Below the pieces are notes generated by a model. The model saw nothing but the letters and a program-made list of their open reading frames with translations. It did no database searches and was not told the DNA's origin. This document shows, piece after piece, positions 30,316-39,840 of a DNA stretch of 64,000 nucleotides. Positions within the stretch are counted from its first letter, which is position 1, and the number at the start of each line of letters is the position of its first letter. This DNA is from Agrobacterium tumefaciens (GTDB taxonomy: Bacteria; Pseudomonadota; Alphaproteobacteria; Rhizobiales; Rhizobiaceae). The stretch spans positions 62,001 through 126,000 of the forward strand of contig NZ_WJOK01000009.1 in NCBI RefSeq assembly GCF_009649785.1. The letters are read 5' to 3'. The translations under genes and the position numbers were made by a program.

Positions 30316-31107
30316 ATGACAACATTTGTCACCCGCGTTCAGACACGCATTCTTCTCGCCGCCGCCCTGCTGGCGACACCCTTCACGACACCGAGCCAGG
30401 CACAAGAAGGCAACGGTGCATCCTTCATCGAGAATTTCGATCAGATGGACCGGTCGTTCTGGTACGTCTCCGACGGCTGGAACAACGGTGCGCATCAGAA
30501 CTGCACCTGGTCGAAGAAACTGGCCACGGTGGAAAACGGCCAGCTGACGCTTGGTTTTGAGGAAGCAAAGTCCGGCGACCGCAACTTCGCCTGCGGTGAA
30601 ATCCAGACCAAGGGGCGTTATCGCTACGGCACCTATGAAGCACGGATGAAAGCCGCTACCGGCTCCGGATTGAACTCCGCCTTCTTCACCTATATCGGCC
30701 CGACCGACAAAAAGCCCCATGATGAAATCGACTTCGAGGTTTTGGGCAAGAATACGGGCAAGGTACAGCTGAACCAGTATATTTCCGCCAAGGGCGGCAA
30801 TGAGAAACTGGTGCCGGTAGAAGGCGGAGCTGATGCTGGCTTCAACGATTACGCCTTCGTGTGGGAGCCTCAGCGCCTGCGTTACTACGTCAACGGCAAG
30901 CTCGTTCACGAAGTCACGGATGAGACCAAGATTCCGCAGAATGCCCAGAAGATTTTCTTCAGCCTGTGGGGAACCGACACGTTGAAGGACTGGATGGGTG
31001 CCTTTTCCTATTCCGGCGCAACACAGATGATTGTTGACCGCTTCGCCTTCACGGCGCTCGGCGACAAATGCCAGTTTCCCGAATCCATCGCCTGCGCCCT
31101 TAACTGA
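30316..31107 (+). CDS. exoK: Secreted endo-beta-1,3-1,4-glycanase ExoK
   Basis: ExoK (263 residues) has a signal peptide (basic start, hydrophobic run, cleavage near PSQA-QEG at about 29) and a GH16 domain. The catalytic motif HDEIDFEVLG gives nucleophile Glu137 and acid/base Glu141; WSKKLATVENGQLTLGF and YAFVWEPQRLRYYVNGKLV are other GH16 segments. It cleaves nascent succinoglycan to lower molecular weight forms outside the cell. GAGGTGA precedes the ATG, and the gene lies 4 bp after exoH. Confidence 0.95.
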   Translation: MTTFVTRVQTRILLAAALLATPFTTPSQAQEGNGASFIENFDQMDRSFWYVSDGWNNGAHQNCTWSKKLATVENGQLTLGFEEAKSGDRNFACGEIQTKGRYRYGTYEARMKAATGSGLNSAFFTYIGPTDKKPHDEIDFEVLGKNTGKVQLNQYISAKGGNEKLVPVEGGADAGFNDYAFVWEPQRLRYYVNGKLVHEVTDETKIPQNAQKIFFSLWGTDTLKDWMGAFSYSGATQMIVDRFAFTALGDKCQFPESIACALN

Positions 31108-31167
31108 TTGCTTTTTTAAACCTGAGCCTCGGCGTCCTTGACGTATGAAACCAACCGGAACCCATGC

Positions 31168-32349
31168 ATGATCCATGTTCTTTATCTCGCGCATGATCTG
31201 TCGGACCCCGCCATTCGCCGGCGGGTGTTGACCTTGCTTGCGGGCGGCGCGCGGGTCACGCTGGCGGGCTTCCGGCGCGGACAGAACCGGCTTGCAGAGA
31301 TCGAGGGCGTGGTGCCGGTCATTCTCGGAGAAACCGCCGATGGGCGGTTTCTTCAGCGCATGGCAGCCGTCGCCAAAGCCAGCCTCTCGCTCGGCAAAAC
31401 ATTACGCGGCATCCCCATGCCCGACGTCATTCTTGCCAGAAACCTGGAAATGCTGGCTCTCGCAAAACGGGCCATGTCGCTTTACGACCGCCAGCCGGCA
31501 CTGGTTTACGAATGTCTCGACATTCACCGCCTGCTTCTCAATGAGGGCAAGCCGGGGCAGCTTCTCAATGCGGCCCAGCGCTATTTCGCCCGGGATGCCA
31601 AGCTGCTGGTGACGAGTTCTCCAGCTTTCGTCGAGCATTATTTCAAACCCGTTTCCGGCCTGAACCTTCCCGTGCTGTTGCAGGAAAACAGGGTGCTGGC
31701 GCTTGATGCCGCTGTAGCAGCCACCCCACAACCGCGCCCACCTGCCCCCGGCGAACCGTGGAAAATCGGCTGGTTTGGGGCGCTTCGCTGCCGCAAATCG
31801 CTCGAAATCCTCGCCGATTTTGCAAGGCGCATGGATGGCAAGGTCGAAATCATCCTGCGCGGCCGGCCGGCCTATTCGGAATTTGCGGATTTCGATGGTT
31901 TCGTGGCTGCCGCGCCGCATGTGCATTTCCACGGGGCCTACAAAAACCCTGAAGATCTGGCCACCATCTATAATGAAGTGCAGTTCACCTGGGCGATCGA
32001 CTTCTTCGAGGAAGGCCAGAATTCAAGCTGGCTGCTGCCCAATCGGCTCTATGAGGGATGCCTTTACGGCACCCTGCCGATTGCACTTGCAGGCACGGAA
32101 ACGGCTCGTTTCATCGAAAAGCGCAATATCGGTTTTGTTCTGCAAAATGCCGGTGCAGATGATCTGGCCGCTCTTTTCAACACTATGACTCCACAAACGT
32201 ATACGGACGCCTTCGACGCCCTCTCGGCACTCGATAAGAAACAATGGCTGACCGACCGCGACGATTGCCGTCAGCTGGTCCAGCAATTGTCCTCTCTTAC
32301 AAAATCCGCTTCCGGCCATGCCCGTGAAGCTGCGTTTTCACCCGTGTAG
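31168..32349 (+). CDS. exoL: Succinoglycan glycosyltransferase ExoL
   Basis: The 393-residue protein begins MIHVLYLAHDLSDPAIRRRV, very like ExoL, and has GT-B features: EPWKIGWFGALRCRKSLEIL in the middle and SSWLLPNRLYEGCLYGTLPIAL near the end. In S. meliloti ExoL adds the third sugar of the repeat. The ATG at 31168 is preferred over an in-frame TTG at 31138 on homology; its ribosome-binding site is weak, so it may depend on readthrough from exoK. Confidence 0.9.
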   Translation: MIHVLYLAHDLSDPAIRRRVLTLLAGGARVTLAGFRRGQNRLAEIEGVVPVILGETADGRFLQRMAAVAKASLSLGKTLRGIPMPDVILARNLEMLALAKRAMSLYDRQPALVYECLDIHRLLLNEGKPGQLLNAAQRYFARDAKLLVTSSPAFVEHYFKPVSGLNLPVLLQENRVLALDAAVAATPQPRPPAPGEPWKIGWFGALRCRKSLEILADFARRMDGKVEIILRGRPAYSEFADFDGFVAAAPHVHFHGAYKNPEDLATIYNEVQFTWAIDFFEEGQNSSWLLPNRLYEGCLYGTLPIALAGTETARFIEKRNIGFVLQNAGADDLAALFNTMTPQTYTDAFDALSALDKKQWLTDRDDCRQLVQQLSSLTKSASGHAREAAFSPV

Positions 32350-32366
32350 TGCGTAGGGGGCAAATC

Positions 32367-33365
32367 ATGGAAGGTCTTGGTCATTCCGGCATCAGAACTC
32401 TGATCGTCATTCCCTGCCTCAACGAGGCAAAGACGATCGAGGCGTTGCTGCGAAAATTCACCGGCGCGATGGATGGGCGTATTTTCCGCATCGTTGTTGC
32501 CGATGGCGGCAGCACGGACGGCACGCGCGACATCGTTTCCGCCTTCGCCGTAACGGATGACCGCGTTACGCTCCTTCCCAATCCCAAGCGCATCCAGAGC
32601 GCCGGCATAAACCTGGCCGTATCCACTTTCGGCGAGGATTTCGACTACCTCATCCGCATCGACGCCCATGGCGATTATCCGGATGATTATTGCCAGCGGC
32701 TGATTGAAGACGCGGATCGCACCGGCGCGGATTCCGTCGTGGTCGCCATGGATACGGTCGGGCACGGCCTGTTCCAGAAGGCGACGGCGATTGCGCAGAA
32801 TTCCAAACTCGGCAATGGCGGCTCAAAGCACCGCGAAGGCGCCAAGGGACACTGGATCGACCATGGCCACCACGCGTTGATGCGGATCGCCGCCTTCGAC
32901 GCGGTCGGTGGTTACGATGAAAGCTTCAGCCACAACGAGGATGCCGAACTGGATTTCCGGCTGCGCAAATCCGGTTTCCGTATCTGGATGACCGACAAGA
33001 TCCGCATGACCTATTATCCGCGCGCTAGCGTCATGCCTCTGTTCAGGCAATATCTCGCCTATGGCCGTGGCCGGGCAAAGAACCTGCTGAAACATCGCTC
33101 GATCCCGAAGATCCGTCAGATGATTCCGCTGGCTGTCCTGCCGGTCTTCGTGCTTGCCCTGCTGTCGCTTGTGCATTGGGCAGCACTTATTCCGCTTGGC
33201 CTCTGGATCGCCGCATGTGTGGGTTATGGCTTGTGGATGGCAATAGGTCAGAAAAACCCATACGGCCCGCTCGCCGCCTTTTCCGCAATGGTGATGCATC
33301 TGGCGTGGTCCACCGGCTTCTGGCTGGAACTCCTGAAATTCCGGGGAAAAAAGGCTGTCTCATGA
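32367..33365 (+). CDS. exoA: Succinoglycan beta-1,3-glucosyltransferase ExoA
   Basis: A 332-residue GT2 enzyme with C-terminal membrane segments (about residues 250-320). Motifs are LIVIPCLNEAKTIEALL, VVADGGSTDGTRD and RIDAHGDYP, then HNEDAELDFRLR. ExoA adds the second sugar (first glucose) to the galactose-primed lipid carrier in S. meliloti. AGGGGG at 32355-32360 sets the start at 32367; an in-frame GTG at 32349 is less likely. Its stop overlaps the exoM start by 4 bp (ATGA). Confidence 0.93.
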   Translation: MEGLGHSGIRTLIVIPCLNEAKTIEALLRKFTGAMDGRIFRIVVADGGSTDGTRDIVSAFAVTDDRVTLLPNPKRIQSAGINLAVSTFGEDFDYLIRIDAHGDYPDDYCQRLIEDADRTGADSVVVAMDTVGHGLFQKATAIAQNSKLGNGGSKHREGAKGHWIDHGHHALMRIAAFDAVGGYDESFSHNEDAELDFRLRKSGFRIWMTDKIRMTYYPRASVMPLFRQYLAYGRGRAKNLLKHRSIPKIRQMIPLAVLPVFVLALLSLVHWAALIPLGLWIAACVGYGLWMAIGQKNPYGPLAAFSAMVMHLAWSTGFWLELLKFRGKKAVS

Positions 33366-34306
33366 CCGACCTCATCGTCACCGAACCACACAATTCAAAG
33401 ACCGTCGATATCGGCATCTGTACCTACAGACGTCCGGCGCTGGTCGCCACACTTCTGTCACTGTTCGAACTGGAAGTGCCCGAAGGCGTGACAGTTCGCC
33501 TGATCGTTGCCGACAATGATGAGGAACCAAGTGCCAAGGCAAGTGTGGATCGGCTGCGCGAAACTTCGCCTTTCGAGATCGCCTATGTCCATTGCCCGAA
33601 ATCGAATATCTCGATTGCCCGCAACGCCTGCCTCTCTGAGAGCCGGGCGGACTATCTGGCCTTTATCGACGATGATGAGACCGCCCCGCCGCACTGGCTG
33701 GCCGCACTTATGGAAAAGGCAGGCGAAACCGGCGCGGATGTCGTTCTTGGCCCAGTGACGGCGGTTTACCGTGAGAATGCGCCGGGCTGGATGAAACGTG
33801 GCGATTTTCACTCGACCGTGCCCGTCTGGGTGAATGGCGAGATCATCACCGGCTACACCTGCAACACGCTTCTCAAGATGGACGCCCCATCGGTAAAGGA
33901 CCGGCGTTTTGCGCTGGCGCTCGGCCAGAGCGGCGGTGAGGACACGCATTTCTTCTCGCATCTCCATGCTTCGGGCGGTCGCATCGTCTTTGCGCAAAAG
34001 GCCGTGCTCTCCGAGCCGGTGCCGGAAAACCGCGCCCGTTTCATGTGGCTTGCCAAACGTCGCTTCCGCTCCGGCCAGACCCATGGCCGTGTGCTTGCCG
34101 AAAAGAAACCCGGCGCAAGACGCGTGATGCAGGTGCTGAAGGCAGGATCGAAAGTTCTCTATTGCGCCGTCTTTGCCGCGCTGAACGGTTTCAACGCCGT
34201 GCGCCGCAACCGCTATGCCCTGCGCGGCGCCTTGCATCTCGGCTCGGTAAGCGGCGCCTTCGGAGTGCGCGAAATCCGCCAATACGGCGCGGTGGAGGCA
34301 ACCTGA
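33362..34306 (+). CDS. exoM: Succinoglycan glucosyltransferase ExoM
   Basis: The 314-residue GT2 protein contains VDIGICTYRRPALVATLLSL, a metal-binding AFIDDDETAPP, the HCPKSNISIARNACL segment, and QSGGEDTHFFSHL near the end. ExoM adds the fourth sugar of succinoglycan in S. meliloti. It starts within the exoA stop (ATGA) and its own stop shares a base with the exoO start (TGATG), so translation of exoA-exoM-exoO is coupled. Confidence 0.92.
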   Translation: MTDLIVTEPHNSKTVDIGICTYRRPALVATLLSLFELEVPEGVTVRLIVADNDEEPSAKASVDRLRETSPFEIAYVHCPKSNISIARNACLSESRADYLAFIDDDETAPPHWLAALMEKAGETGADVVLGPVTAVYRENAPGWMKRGDFHSTVPVWVNGEIITGYTCNTLLKMDAPSVKDRRFALALGQSGGEDTHFFSHLHASGGRIVFAQKAVLSEPVPENRARFMWLAKRRFRSGQTHGRVLAEKKPGARRVMQVLKAGSKVLYCAVFAALNGFNAVRRNRYALRGALHLGSVSGAFGVREIRQYGAVEAT

Positions 34307-35301
34307 TGGAGAACCTTAACCCTCAGCCCGATATCAGCTTCGTCATTGCCGCCTATAATGCCGCAGAGACGATCGAAGCCGCCATTCAAAGTGCGCTTGA
34401 ACAGCAGGGCGTGACACTGGAGGTGATCGTCGTGGACGACCGCTCCGCCGACGAGACGATCTCGCTCGTCGAGGCCATTGCGGCCAACGATCCGCGTGTC
34501 CGGCTGCTTGCGCTTGAACAGAACCTCGGACCGGGAGGCGCGCGCAATGCCGGTATCGACGCAGCAACCGGACGCTTTATCGCAGTTCTCGATTCGGACG
34601 ACGTCATCCGCCCCGACCGTTCCGCCTGCATGATGTGCCGGGCAGATGCGGCCAATGCGGTGATCGCTGTCGACAATCTCGATGTCGCCTATACGGACGG
34701 CAGGCCGATGGAAACGATGTTCGCAGAGGAGTTTCTGGAGGAAAGACCCGTCCTTACCCTTGAGGACTTCATTTCCTCCAACATCCTTTTCCGCTCCACC
34801 TTCAACTTCGGCTACATGAAGCCGATGTTCCGGCGCGATTTCCTAAATAGCGAGGGATTGCGTTTTCGCGAGGACATCCGCATCGGCGAGGATTACATCC
34901 TGCTTGCCTCGGCGCTTGCCGCCGGCGGCCTTTGCGTCATCGAGCCGAAACCGGGCTACATCTATAATATTCGCGAGGGTTCGATCTCGCGCGTCCTCGA
35001 AATCCACCACGTCGAAGGAATGATGCGGGCGGACCAGGAGTTTCTGAGCCACTACGCGCTGTTGCCCGCCGCCATGGATGCGCAGCAGGCCAGAAGCCGT
35101 AGCCTGCAACTGGCCCGTAACTTCCTGACATTGGTGGAAGACATCAAGCGCCGCTCGATTATCGGCGCGCTGAAGACAACGATCAGAGATCCCGCCGTGC
35201 TGGGGCATTTGAGAATGCCCATTGCCGTGCGGCTGAAGAGGTTGCGGAACGCGATGTTTGCGCCCGCGGCAAATACTGGGGTGAAAAGGCAGATTTCGTA
35301 A
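34306..35301 (+). CDS. exoO: Succinoglycan glucosyltransferase ExoO
   Basis: A 331-residue GT2 protein with ISFVIAAYNAAETIEAAIQ, VIVVDDRSADETI, NLGPGGARNAGID and AVLDSDDVIRPDR; the REDIRIGEDYILLASALAAG segment parallels ExoU. ExoO adds the fifth sugar in S. meliloti. The ATG at 34306 overlaps the exoM stop; the longer frame starting inside exoM is a shadow. An 81-bp gap follows before exoN. Confidence 0.92.
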   Translation: MENLNPQPDISFVIAAYNAAETIEAAIQSALEQQGVTLEVIVVDDRSADETISLVEAIAANDPRVRLLALEQNLGPGGARNAGIDAATGRFIAVLDSDDVIRPDRSACMMCRADAANAVIAVDNLDVAYTDGRPMETMFAEEFLEERPVLTLEDFISSNILFRSTFNFGYMKPMFRRDFLNSEGLRFREDIRIGEDYILLASALAAGGLCVIEPKPGYIYNIREGSISRVLEIHHVEGMMRADQEFLSHYALLPAAMDAQQARSRSLQLARNFLTLVEDIKRRSIIGALKTTIRDPAVLGHLRMPIAVRLKRLRNAMFAPAANTGVKRQIS

Positions 35302-35382
35302 AATTTGTGAGCGGACAAATCTGTACGCGAAAAATCTGCAAGCGGACTGGGGACAGATCAAACCTTGATGAAGGAGAACGCG

Positions 35383-36288
35383 ATGGACCTGAACAAAACT
35401 GTCAGAAAAGCCGTCATTCCCGTAGCCGGCAACGGCACGCGGTTTTTGCCCGCCACCAAGGCGATGCCGAAGGAAATGCTCACGATCGTCGACCGGCCGG
35501 TCGTGCAATATGCCGTCGATGAGGCCATGCAGGCCGGCATCGAGCACATTATTTTCGTAACCAGCCGTAACAAGACCGCCATCGAAGACTATTTCGACAG
35601 CGCGCCCGAGCTTATCAACACGCTCACCCGCTCCGGCAAGACGGTGCAGGTGCTGCAGCTTGAAAAGATGCTGCCAGTCGCAGGCACAGTCAGCTACACC
35701 CGCCAGCAGGTGCCGCTCGGCCTCGGCCACGCGGTTTGGTGCGCGCGCGAACTGGTGGGCAAGGAGCCTTTTGCGCTGCTTTTGCCTGATATGGTTTCCT
35801 ATGGCGCACGCGGCTGCATTGCCGGGTTGATGGAACTCTACGACGAAGTCGGCGGCAATATCCTCGGTGTTGAGGAATGCCTGCCGGAAGAAGTGTCATC
35901 CTACGGCGTCGTTGGTGTCGGCCAGAAGGTCAATCACGGCTTTGCGGTGACCGAAATGGTCGAGAAGCCGGAACCATCCAGGGCGCCTTCGAATTATTAT
36001 CTCAACGGCCGTTATATTCTGCAGCCGGAAATCTTCGACATTCTCGCCAAACAGGAGCGTGGCGCGGGCAACGAAATCCAGCTGACTGACGGCATGAAGC
36101 GGCTCGCTGAGAAGCAGGCCTTCCATGCGCAGAAGTACAGCGGTCGCACATTCGACTGCGGCAGCAAGCAGGGCTTCATCGCCGCCAATGTCGCTTTCTC
36201 GCTGATGCGTGCCGACATGGAGGCGCAGGTTCTCGCTTCCGTCAAGGAACTCGTCGCAAACCATGAAAGCCGCGTTCAGGCGGCCTGA
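35383..36288 (+). CDS. exoN: UTP-glucose-1-phosphate uridylyltransferase ExoN
   Basis: The 301-residue GalU-type enzyme makes UDP-glucose from UTP and glucose-1-phosphate, the donor for the succinoglycan glucosyltransferases. It has [22 protein letters not shown] at the N-terminus (nucleotide loop), [21 protein letters not shown] for sugar-phosphate binding and the [14 protein letters not shown]-terminal motif. AAGGAG at 35371-35376 fixes the start at 35383 rather than ATG 35368. It links pgm in the glycogen operon of this window to succinoglycan. Confidence 0.95.
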   Translation: MDLNKTVRKAVIPVAGNGTRFLPATKAMPKEMLTIVDRPVVQYAVDEAMQAGIEHIIFVTSRNKTAIEDYFDSAPELINTLTRSGKTVQVLQLEKMLPVAGTVSYTRQQVPLGLGHAVWCARELVGKEPFALLLPDMVSYGARGCIAGLMELYDEVGGNILGVEECLPEEVSSYGVVGVGQKVNHGFAVTEMVEKPEPSRAPSNYYLNGRYILQPEIFDILAKQERGAGNEIQLTDGMKRLAEKQAFHAQKYSGRTFDCGSKQGFIAANVAFSLMRADMEAQVLASVKELVANHESRVQAA

Positions 36289-36335
36289 CTTTAATCGTGC
36301 TGCCGGGGAGGCGGTCGGCACATCAATAACGGGGG

Positions 36336-36366
36336 GCGGGAAGCCGAGCGTTGCTCGGCTTCCCGC
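36336..36366 (+). terminator. Perfect 14-bp hairpin between exoN and exoP
   Basis: GCGGGAAGCCGAGC (36336-36349) and its exact reverse complement (36353-36366) flank a three-base loop. A T5 run occurs only 8 bases later (36373-36377), so it is not a textbook terminator. It lies 30 bp before the exoP start and could partly terminate the exoH-exoN message, protect its 3' end, or modulate exoP. Confidence 0.6.
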
Positions 36367-36395
36367 GTACCATTTTTAATTCACAAGGTAGGTCC

Positions 36396-38744
36396 ATGCA
36401 CCACAAGACCTTTAAATCCAGCATCGGTTTTCCGGATCCCGGCAAGGATGCCGACACATTTATTGACCTCGATCGCCTCTGGGCAGCCGTGGTGCGCCGC
36501 GCCAATGTCATTGCCGCCTCGGTCATCGCCGCTGTGGTTCTGGCCGGCCTTTATCTGGTGCTTGCAACCCCCGTTTACACCGCGATGACTCAGGTGCTTC
36601 TGGATGAAAGCCTTTCCCGTTACGCGGAAGAGGAATCGCCGGTACCTGCCGCCCAGATCGTCGACAACCGTATCGCCAGTGCTGTGGAAATTCTGAAATC
36701 CAAGGAAATGGCGCTGACCGTGGTCGACAAGGCCAAGCTCGACGAGAACGACACCATCGTCAATCCGTCGCTGTCGCCGGTCGATCTCGTGAAATCTTCC
36801 GTGCGCGGTATCGTCGATCTCATCCTGCCCGGAGATCCGCCGGCCTCCGAAGCGGCAATCCGCGCCGGACGCCGCGAAAAGGCAGCCGCCGTGCTGCAAC
36901 AATCGCTGATCGTAGAGCGTGTCGGCCGCAGTTCGGTCATCGCCATTTCCACCCGTTCGACGGATCGGCAGCTTGCCGCGCTCATCGCCAAGACCTATGC
37001 GCAGGCCTATCTGACCGAACAGCTGAACGCCAATTTCGACGCCAGCGAGCGCGCTTCTGTGTGGCTTCAGGAGCGCATGAGCGACCTGAACCAGCGTGCG
37101 CAGGCCGCCCAGCTTGCCGTCGAAAAATTCAAGACGGACAATAATATCGTTTCTTCGCGCGGCGAGCTCATGTCGGAAGGCCAGTTGGCCGATCTCAACG
37201 GCCAGCTGATTGCCGCGCAGGCGGATGTCGCGACGGCTGCTGCACGTTATGGCCAGTACAAATCCATCATCGACCGGGGACCGGATGCAGCGGTTGACAA
37301 TGCAGTCGTTTCCGCACGGGATGCCGATAACTCGGTCATTCAGGACCTTCGCAAGCGCTACATCACGATCTCTGACCGATTGCAGGGCGTCGTCCAGCAA
37401 TTCGGCGCCGACCACCCTCAGGCGGTAGCGCTGGAGAGTGAGAAGAAAGAAATTGCAAGGCAGATATTCCAGGAACTGCAGCAGGTTACGGGCAGCCTGA
37501 AGAACGAATACGACGTCTCCAATTCCCGTGTGCAATCGCTTCGCGACAATATCGACCGCGTGGCGGGCCGCAATTCGCAAGCCAATATCACTATGGTGCA
37601 ATTGCGTGAGCTGGAGCAGCGGGCAACCGCTCTGCGCACACTCTACCAGTCCTACCTCGGCCGCTTCGAAGAAGCATCCCAGAAGCAGTCGCTGCCGATC
37701 GCCAAGGCCCGCATCATCTCCGAAGCGGGTCTGCCGACAGCTCCGTCCAGCCCGAAAAAGACGATGACCATGGCGCTTTCCGTCATTCTCGGCCTTATGC
37801 TGGGCGGCGGCATCGCAGCGCTTCTTGAGTTCCGGGATCGCTTTTTCCACACCGGCAACGATGTGCGCGACAATCTGCGCATGCGTTTTCTGGGCTACCT
37901 GCCCTTTATCGGGGAACGGGGTGCAGAAACCGCAAAGTCGGGTACCCCTGCCGCCACCCCCGGCAGCGAGAGCACGACCATCGACGAAAACGGTCAGGTC
38001 TCGTTCCAGAAAATGCTGCGCCTTGCCGTCGACAGCCCGCGCTCAAGCTTTGCCGAGACGCTGCGCAACGTGAAGCTAACGGCTGATGTCGTTATCCAGG
38101 AACGCCAGTGCCGGGTAATCGGCGTCATCTCATGCCTGCCGAACGAGGGTAAATCGGTCGTGGCGCTCAATCTCGCCGGTCTGATCGCCTCCACCGGCAA
38201 GCGCACGCTTGTGGTGGATGCCGACATCCGCAACCCCGGCCTCAGCCGCATGCTGACAACGCGGCAATCCGCCGGTCTGGTGGAGGTCGTGCTTGACGAG
38301 ATACCGTGGACGCAGGCAGTGAAGGTCGATACCCGCACGAAAATGGGCATCCTGCCGGTTTCCACCAGCAACCAGTTTGCCCATTCAAGCGAGCTTCTTG
38401 CCTCCTCCGGCATGCGCAAATTCATCGAATCGGCGCGTGAGGCCTGCGACTACATCATTGTCGACCTTGCACCCGTCGTTCCCGTCATCGACGCTAAAGC
38501 CTTCGCACCGCAGGTCGATGGTTTCGTCTTCGTTACGGAATGGGGCAAGACGCCGATCCAGATGGTGCAGAACCTGATGGCCAACGAACCGCAGATTGCC
38601 AACAAGACGTTGGGGATCGTGCTCAACAAGACCGATATGACGGAATTGCAGCGTTATGCAGGCCCCGGTGGTTCTGAGCACTATCACGAGACATTCGCGG
38701 CCTATTACGGCGACGCCAAACCGCCGGTGAAGGAAAACGCCTGA
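36396..38744 (+). CDS. exoP: Succinoglycan chain-length determinant / tyrosine autokinase ExoP
   Basis: ExoP (782 residues) is a Wzc-like polysaccharide co-polymerase of the inner membrane. The N-terminal Wzz domain has a first membrane segment at about residues 37-58; a long periplasmic coiled-coil region follows; the second segment is near 455-480 (MALSVILGLMLGGGIAALLE). The cytoplasmic BY-kinase domain has Walker A CLPNEGKS (about 579-587), A' LVVDADIR and Walker B YIIVDLAP, and a tyrosine-bearing tail HYHETFAAYYGD, the expected autophosphorylation cluster. Start at 36396 follows AAGGTAGG. Confidence 0.95.
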   Translation: MHHKTFKSSIGFPDPGKDADTFIDLDRLWAAVVRRANVIAASVIAAVVLAGLYLVLATPVYTAMTQVLLDESLSRYAEEESPVPAAQIVDNRIASAVEILKSKEMALTVVDKAKLDENDTIVNPSLSPVDLVKSSVRGIVDLILPGDPPASEAAIRAGRREKAAAVLQQSLIVERVGRSSVIAISTRSTDRQLAALIAKTYAQAYLTEQLNANFDASERASVWLQERMSDLNQRAQAAQLAVEKFKTDNNIVSSRGELMSEGQLADLNGQLIAAQADVATAAARYGQYKSIIDRGPDAAVDNAVVSARDADNSVIQDLRKRYITISDRLQGVVQQFGADHPQAVALESEKKEIARQIFQELQQVTGSLKNEYDVSNSRVQSLRDNIDRVAGRNSQANITMVQLRELEQRATALRTLYQSYLGRFEEASQKQSLPIAKARIISEAGLPTAPSSPKKTMTMALSVILGLMLGGGIAALLEFRDRFFHTGNDVRDNLRMRFLGYLPFIGERGAETAKSGTPAATPGSESTTIDENGQVSFQKMLRLAVDSPRSSFAETLRNVKLTADVVIQERQCRVIGVISCLPNEGKSVVALNLAGLIASTGKRTLVVDADIRNPGLSRMLTTRQSAGLVEVVLDEIPWTQAVKVDTRTKMGILPVSTSNQFAHSSELLASSGMRKFIESAREACDYIIVDLAPVVPVIDAKAFAPQVDGFVFVTEWGKTPIQMVQNLMANEPQIANKTLGIVLNKTDMTELQRYAGPGGSEHYHETFAAYYGDAKPPVKENA

Positions 38745-38751
38745 ATGGTGT

Positions 38752-38784
38752 AGCGGCCCGGTGCAAACCGGGCCGCTTTTTTTT
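38752..38784 (+). terminator. Intrinsic terminator after exoP
   Basis: AGCGGCCCGG (38752-38761), loop TGCAAA, CCGGGCCGCT (38768-38777), followed by a run of eight T (38777-38784). It is the strongest intrinsic terminator in the window and closes the exo cluster. Confidence 0.95.
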
Positions 38785-38877
38785 GCAGCTCAAATTTTGC
38801 TATCCAGCCTATGGCGTTGCCCGCAAAATTACGCATTGATGGCGACCAACCAATCGCCAGCAAGCAGGACCAGTTTC

Positions 38878-39822
38878 ATGCCATCACCCATCGCCCTTGT
38901 TTCGCGGATGAATGCGCAAGCGGAAGCCATCTGGAAGCAAGCGCTTCGCGACGCCATGCCGGAAGAGGAAATCCTCTCCTTTTCCGAATTAAGCGGGGAG
39001 CAGAAACGCGCGGTGGACTTCGCCATCGTCGCCAATCCCGATCCAGCCGATATTGCAGCCTTGCCGGGTCTTTCGTGGATTCACAGCCTGTGGGCGGGTG
39101 TCGAACGGCTCGTTCTGGAACTGGGAGACAAGGCGCCGCCGATCGTGCGGCTGAAAGACCCGGAGCTTTCACGCGTGATGGCGGAAGCCGTGCTGGCATG
39201 GACATATTACCTGCAACGCGACATGCCGGCCTATCGCGTAAACCAGCAAAAAGCCCTCTGGCAGGAACTCGATTATCGGCATCCGGGCGAGATGACCGTC
39301 GGCCTCCTCGGCCTCGGCGCGCTCGGAACGGCTGCGGCGCAACGCCTGCTTCATGCAGGCTTCAACGTTTCCGGCTGGAGCCGCTCGGCCAAGGCAATCG
39401 AGGGAGTGGCAACGCTGACGGGCGATGACGGGCTGGGGGACTTGCTGGAAAAAAGCGACATTCTCGTCTGTCTGGTGCCGCTGACCGATGCGACGCGCGG
39501 CCTTCTGAATGCCGACCGTCTCGGCGCCATGAAAAAGGGAGTCGCACTCATCAATTTCGCCCGCGGAGCCGTCGTCGTCGCCGATGACCTGATCGCGGCG
39601 CTTGATTCCGGCCAGCTTTCGCATGCGGTTCTCGATGTCTTCGAACAGGAGCCGCTACCTCACGCTTCCGCATTCTGGCAGCACCCGAAAGTGACCGTCC
39701 TGCCACATATTTCCGCGCCGACAAGCCGGGAAAGTTCAGCGAAAATAGTGGCAGGCAATGTCAAGACATGGCGTGAAACAGGTACGCTGCCGGAAACGGT
39801 CGATATGACGCGCGGTTATTGA
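38878..39822 (+). CDS. D-2-hydroxyacid dehydrogenase (glyoxylate/hydroxypyruvate reductase A-like)
   Basis: The 314-residue protein is a D-isomer 2-hydroxyacid dehydrogenase. The NAD(P) site is VGLLGLGALGTAAAQRLL, and the catalytic trio is Arg in NFARGAVV, Glu in DVFEQEPLP and His in VLPHISAPT. The overall pattern (SLWAGVERLV, TYYLQRDMP) is that of GhrA, which reduces glyoxylate and hydroxypyruvate with NADPH. The ATG at 38878 fits the family length; an in-frame start just after the exoP terminator would add 39 unrelated residues. Confidence 0.85.
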   Translation: MPSPIALVSRMNAQAEAIWKQALRDAMPEEEILSFSELSGEQKRAVDFAIVANPDPADIAALPGLSWIHSLWAGVERLVLELGDKAPPIVRLKDPELSRVMAEAVLAWTYYLQRDMPAYRVNQQKALWQELDYRHPGEMTVGLLGLGALGTAAAQRLLHAGFNVSGWSRSAKAIEGVATLTGDDGLGDLLEKSDILVCLVPLTDATRGLLNADRLGAMKKGVALINFARGAVVVADDLIAALDSGQLSHAVLDVFEQEPLPHASAFWQHPKVTVLPHISAPTSRESSAKIVAGNVKTWRETGTLPETVDMTRGY

Positions 39823-39840
39823 GACAGGATGGCGGGCGGT

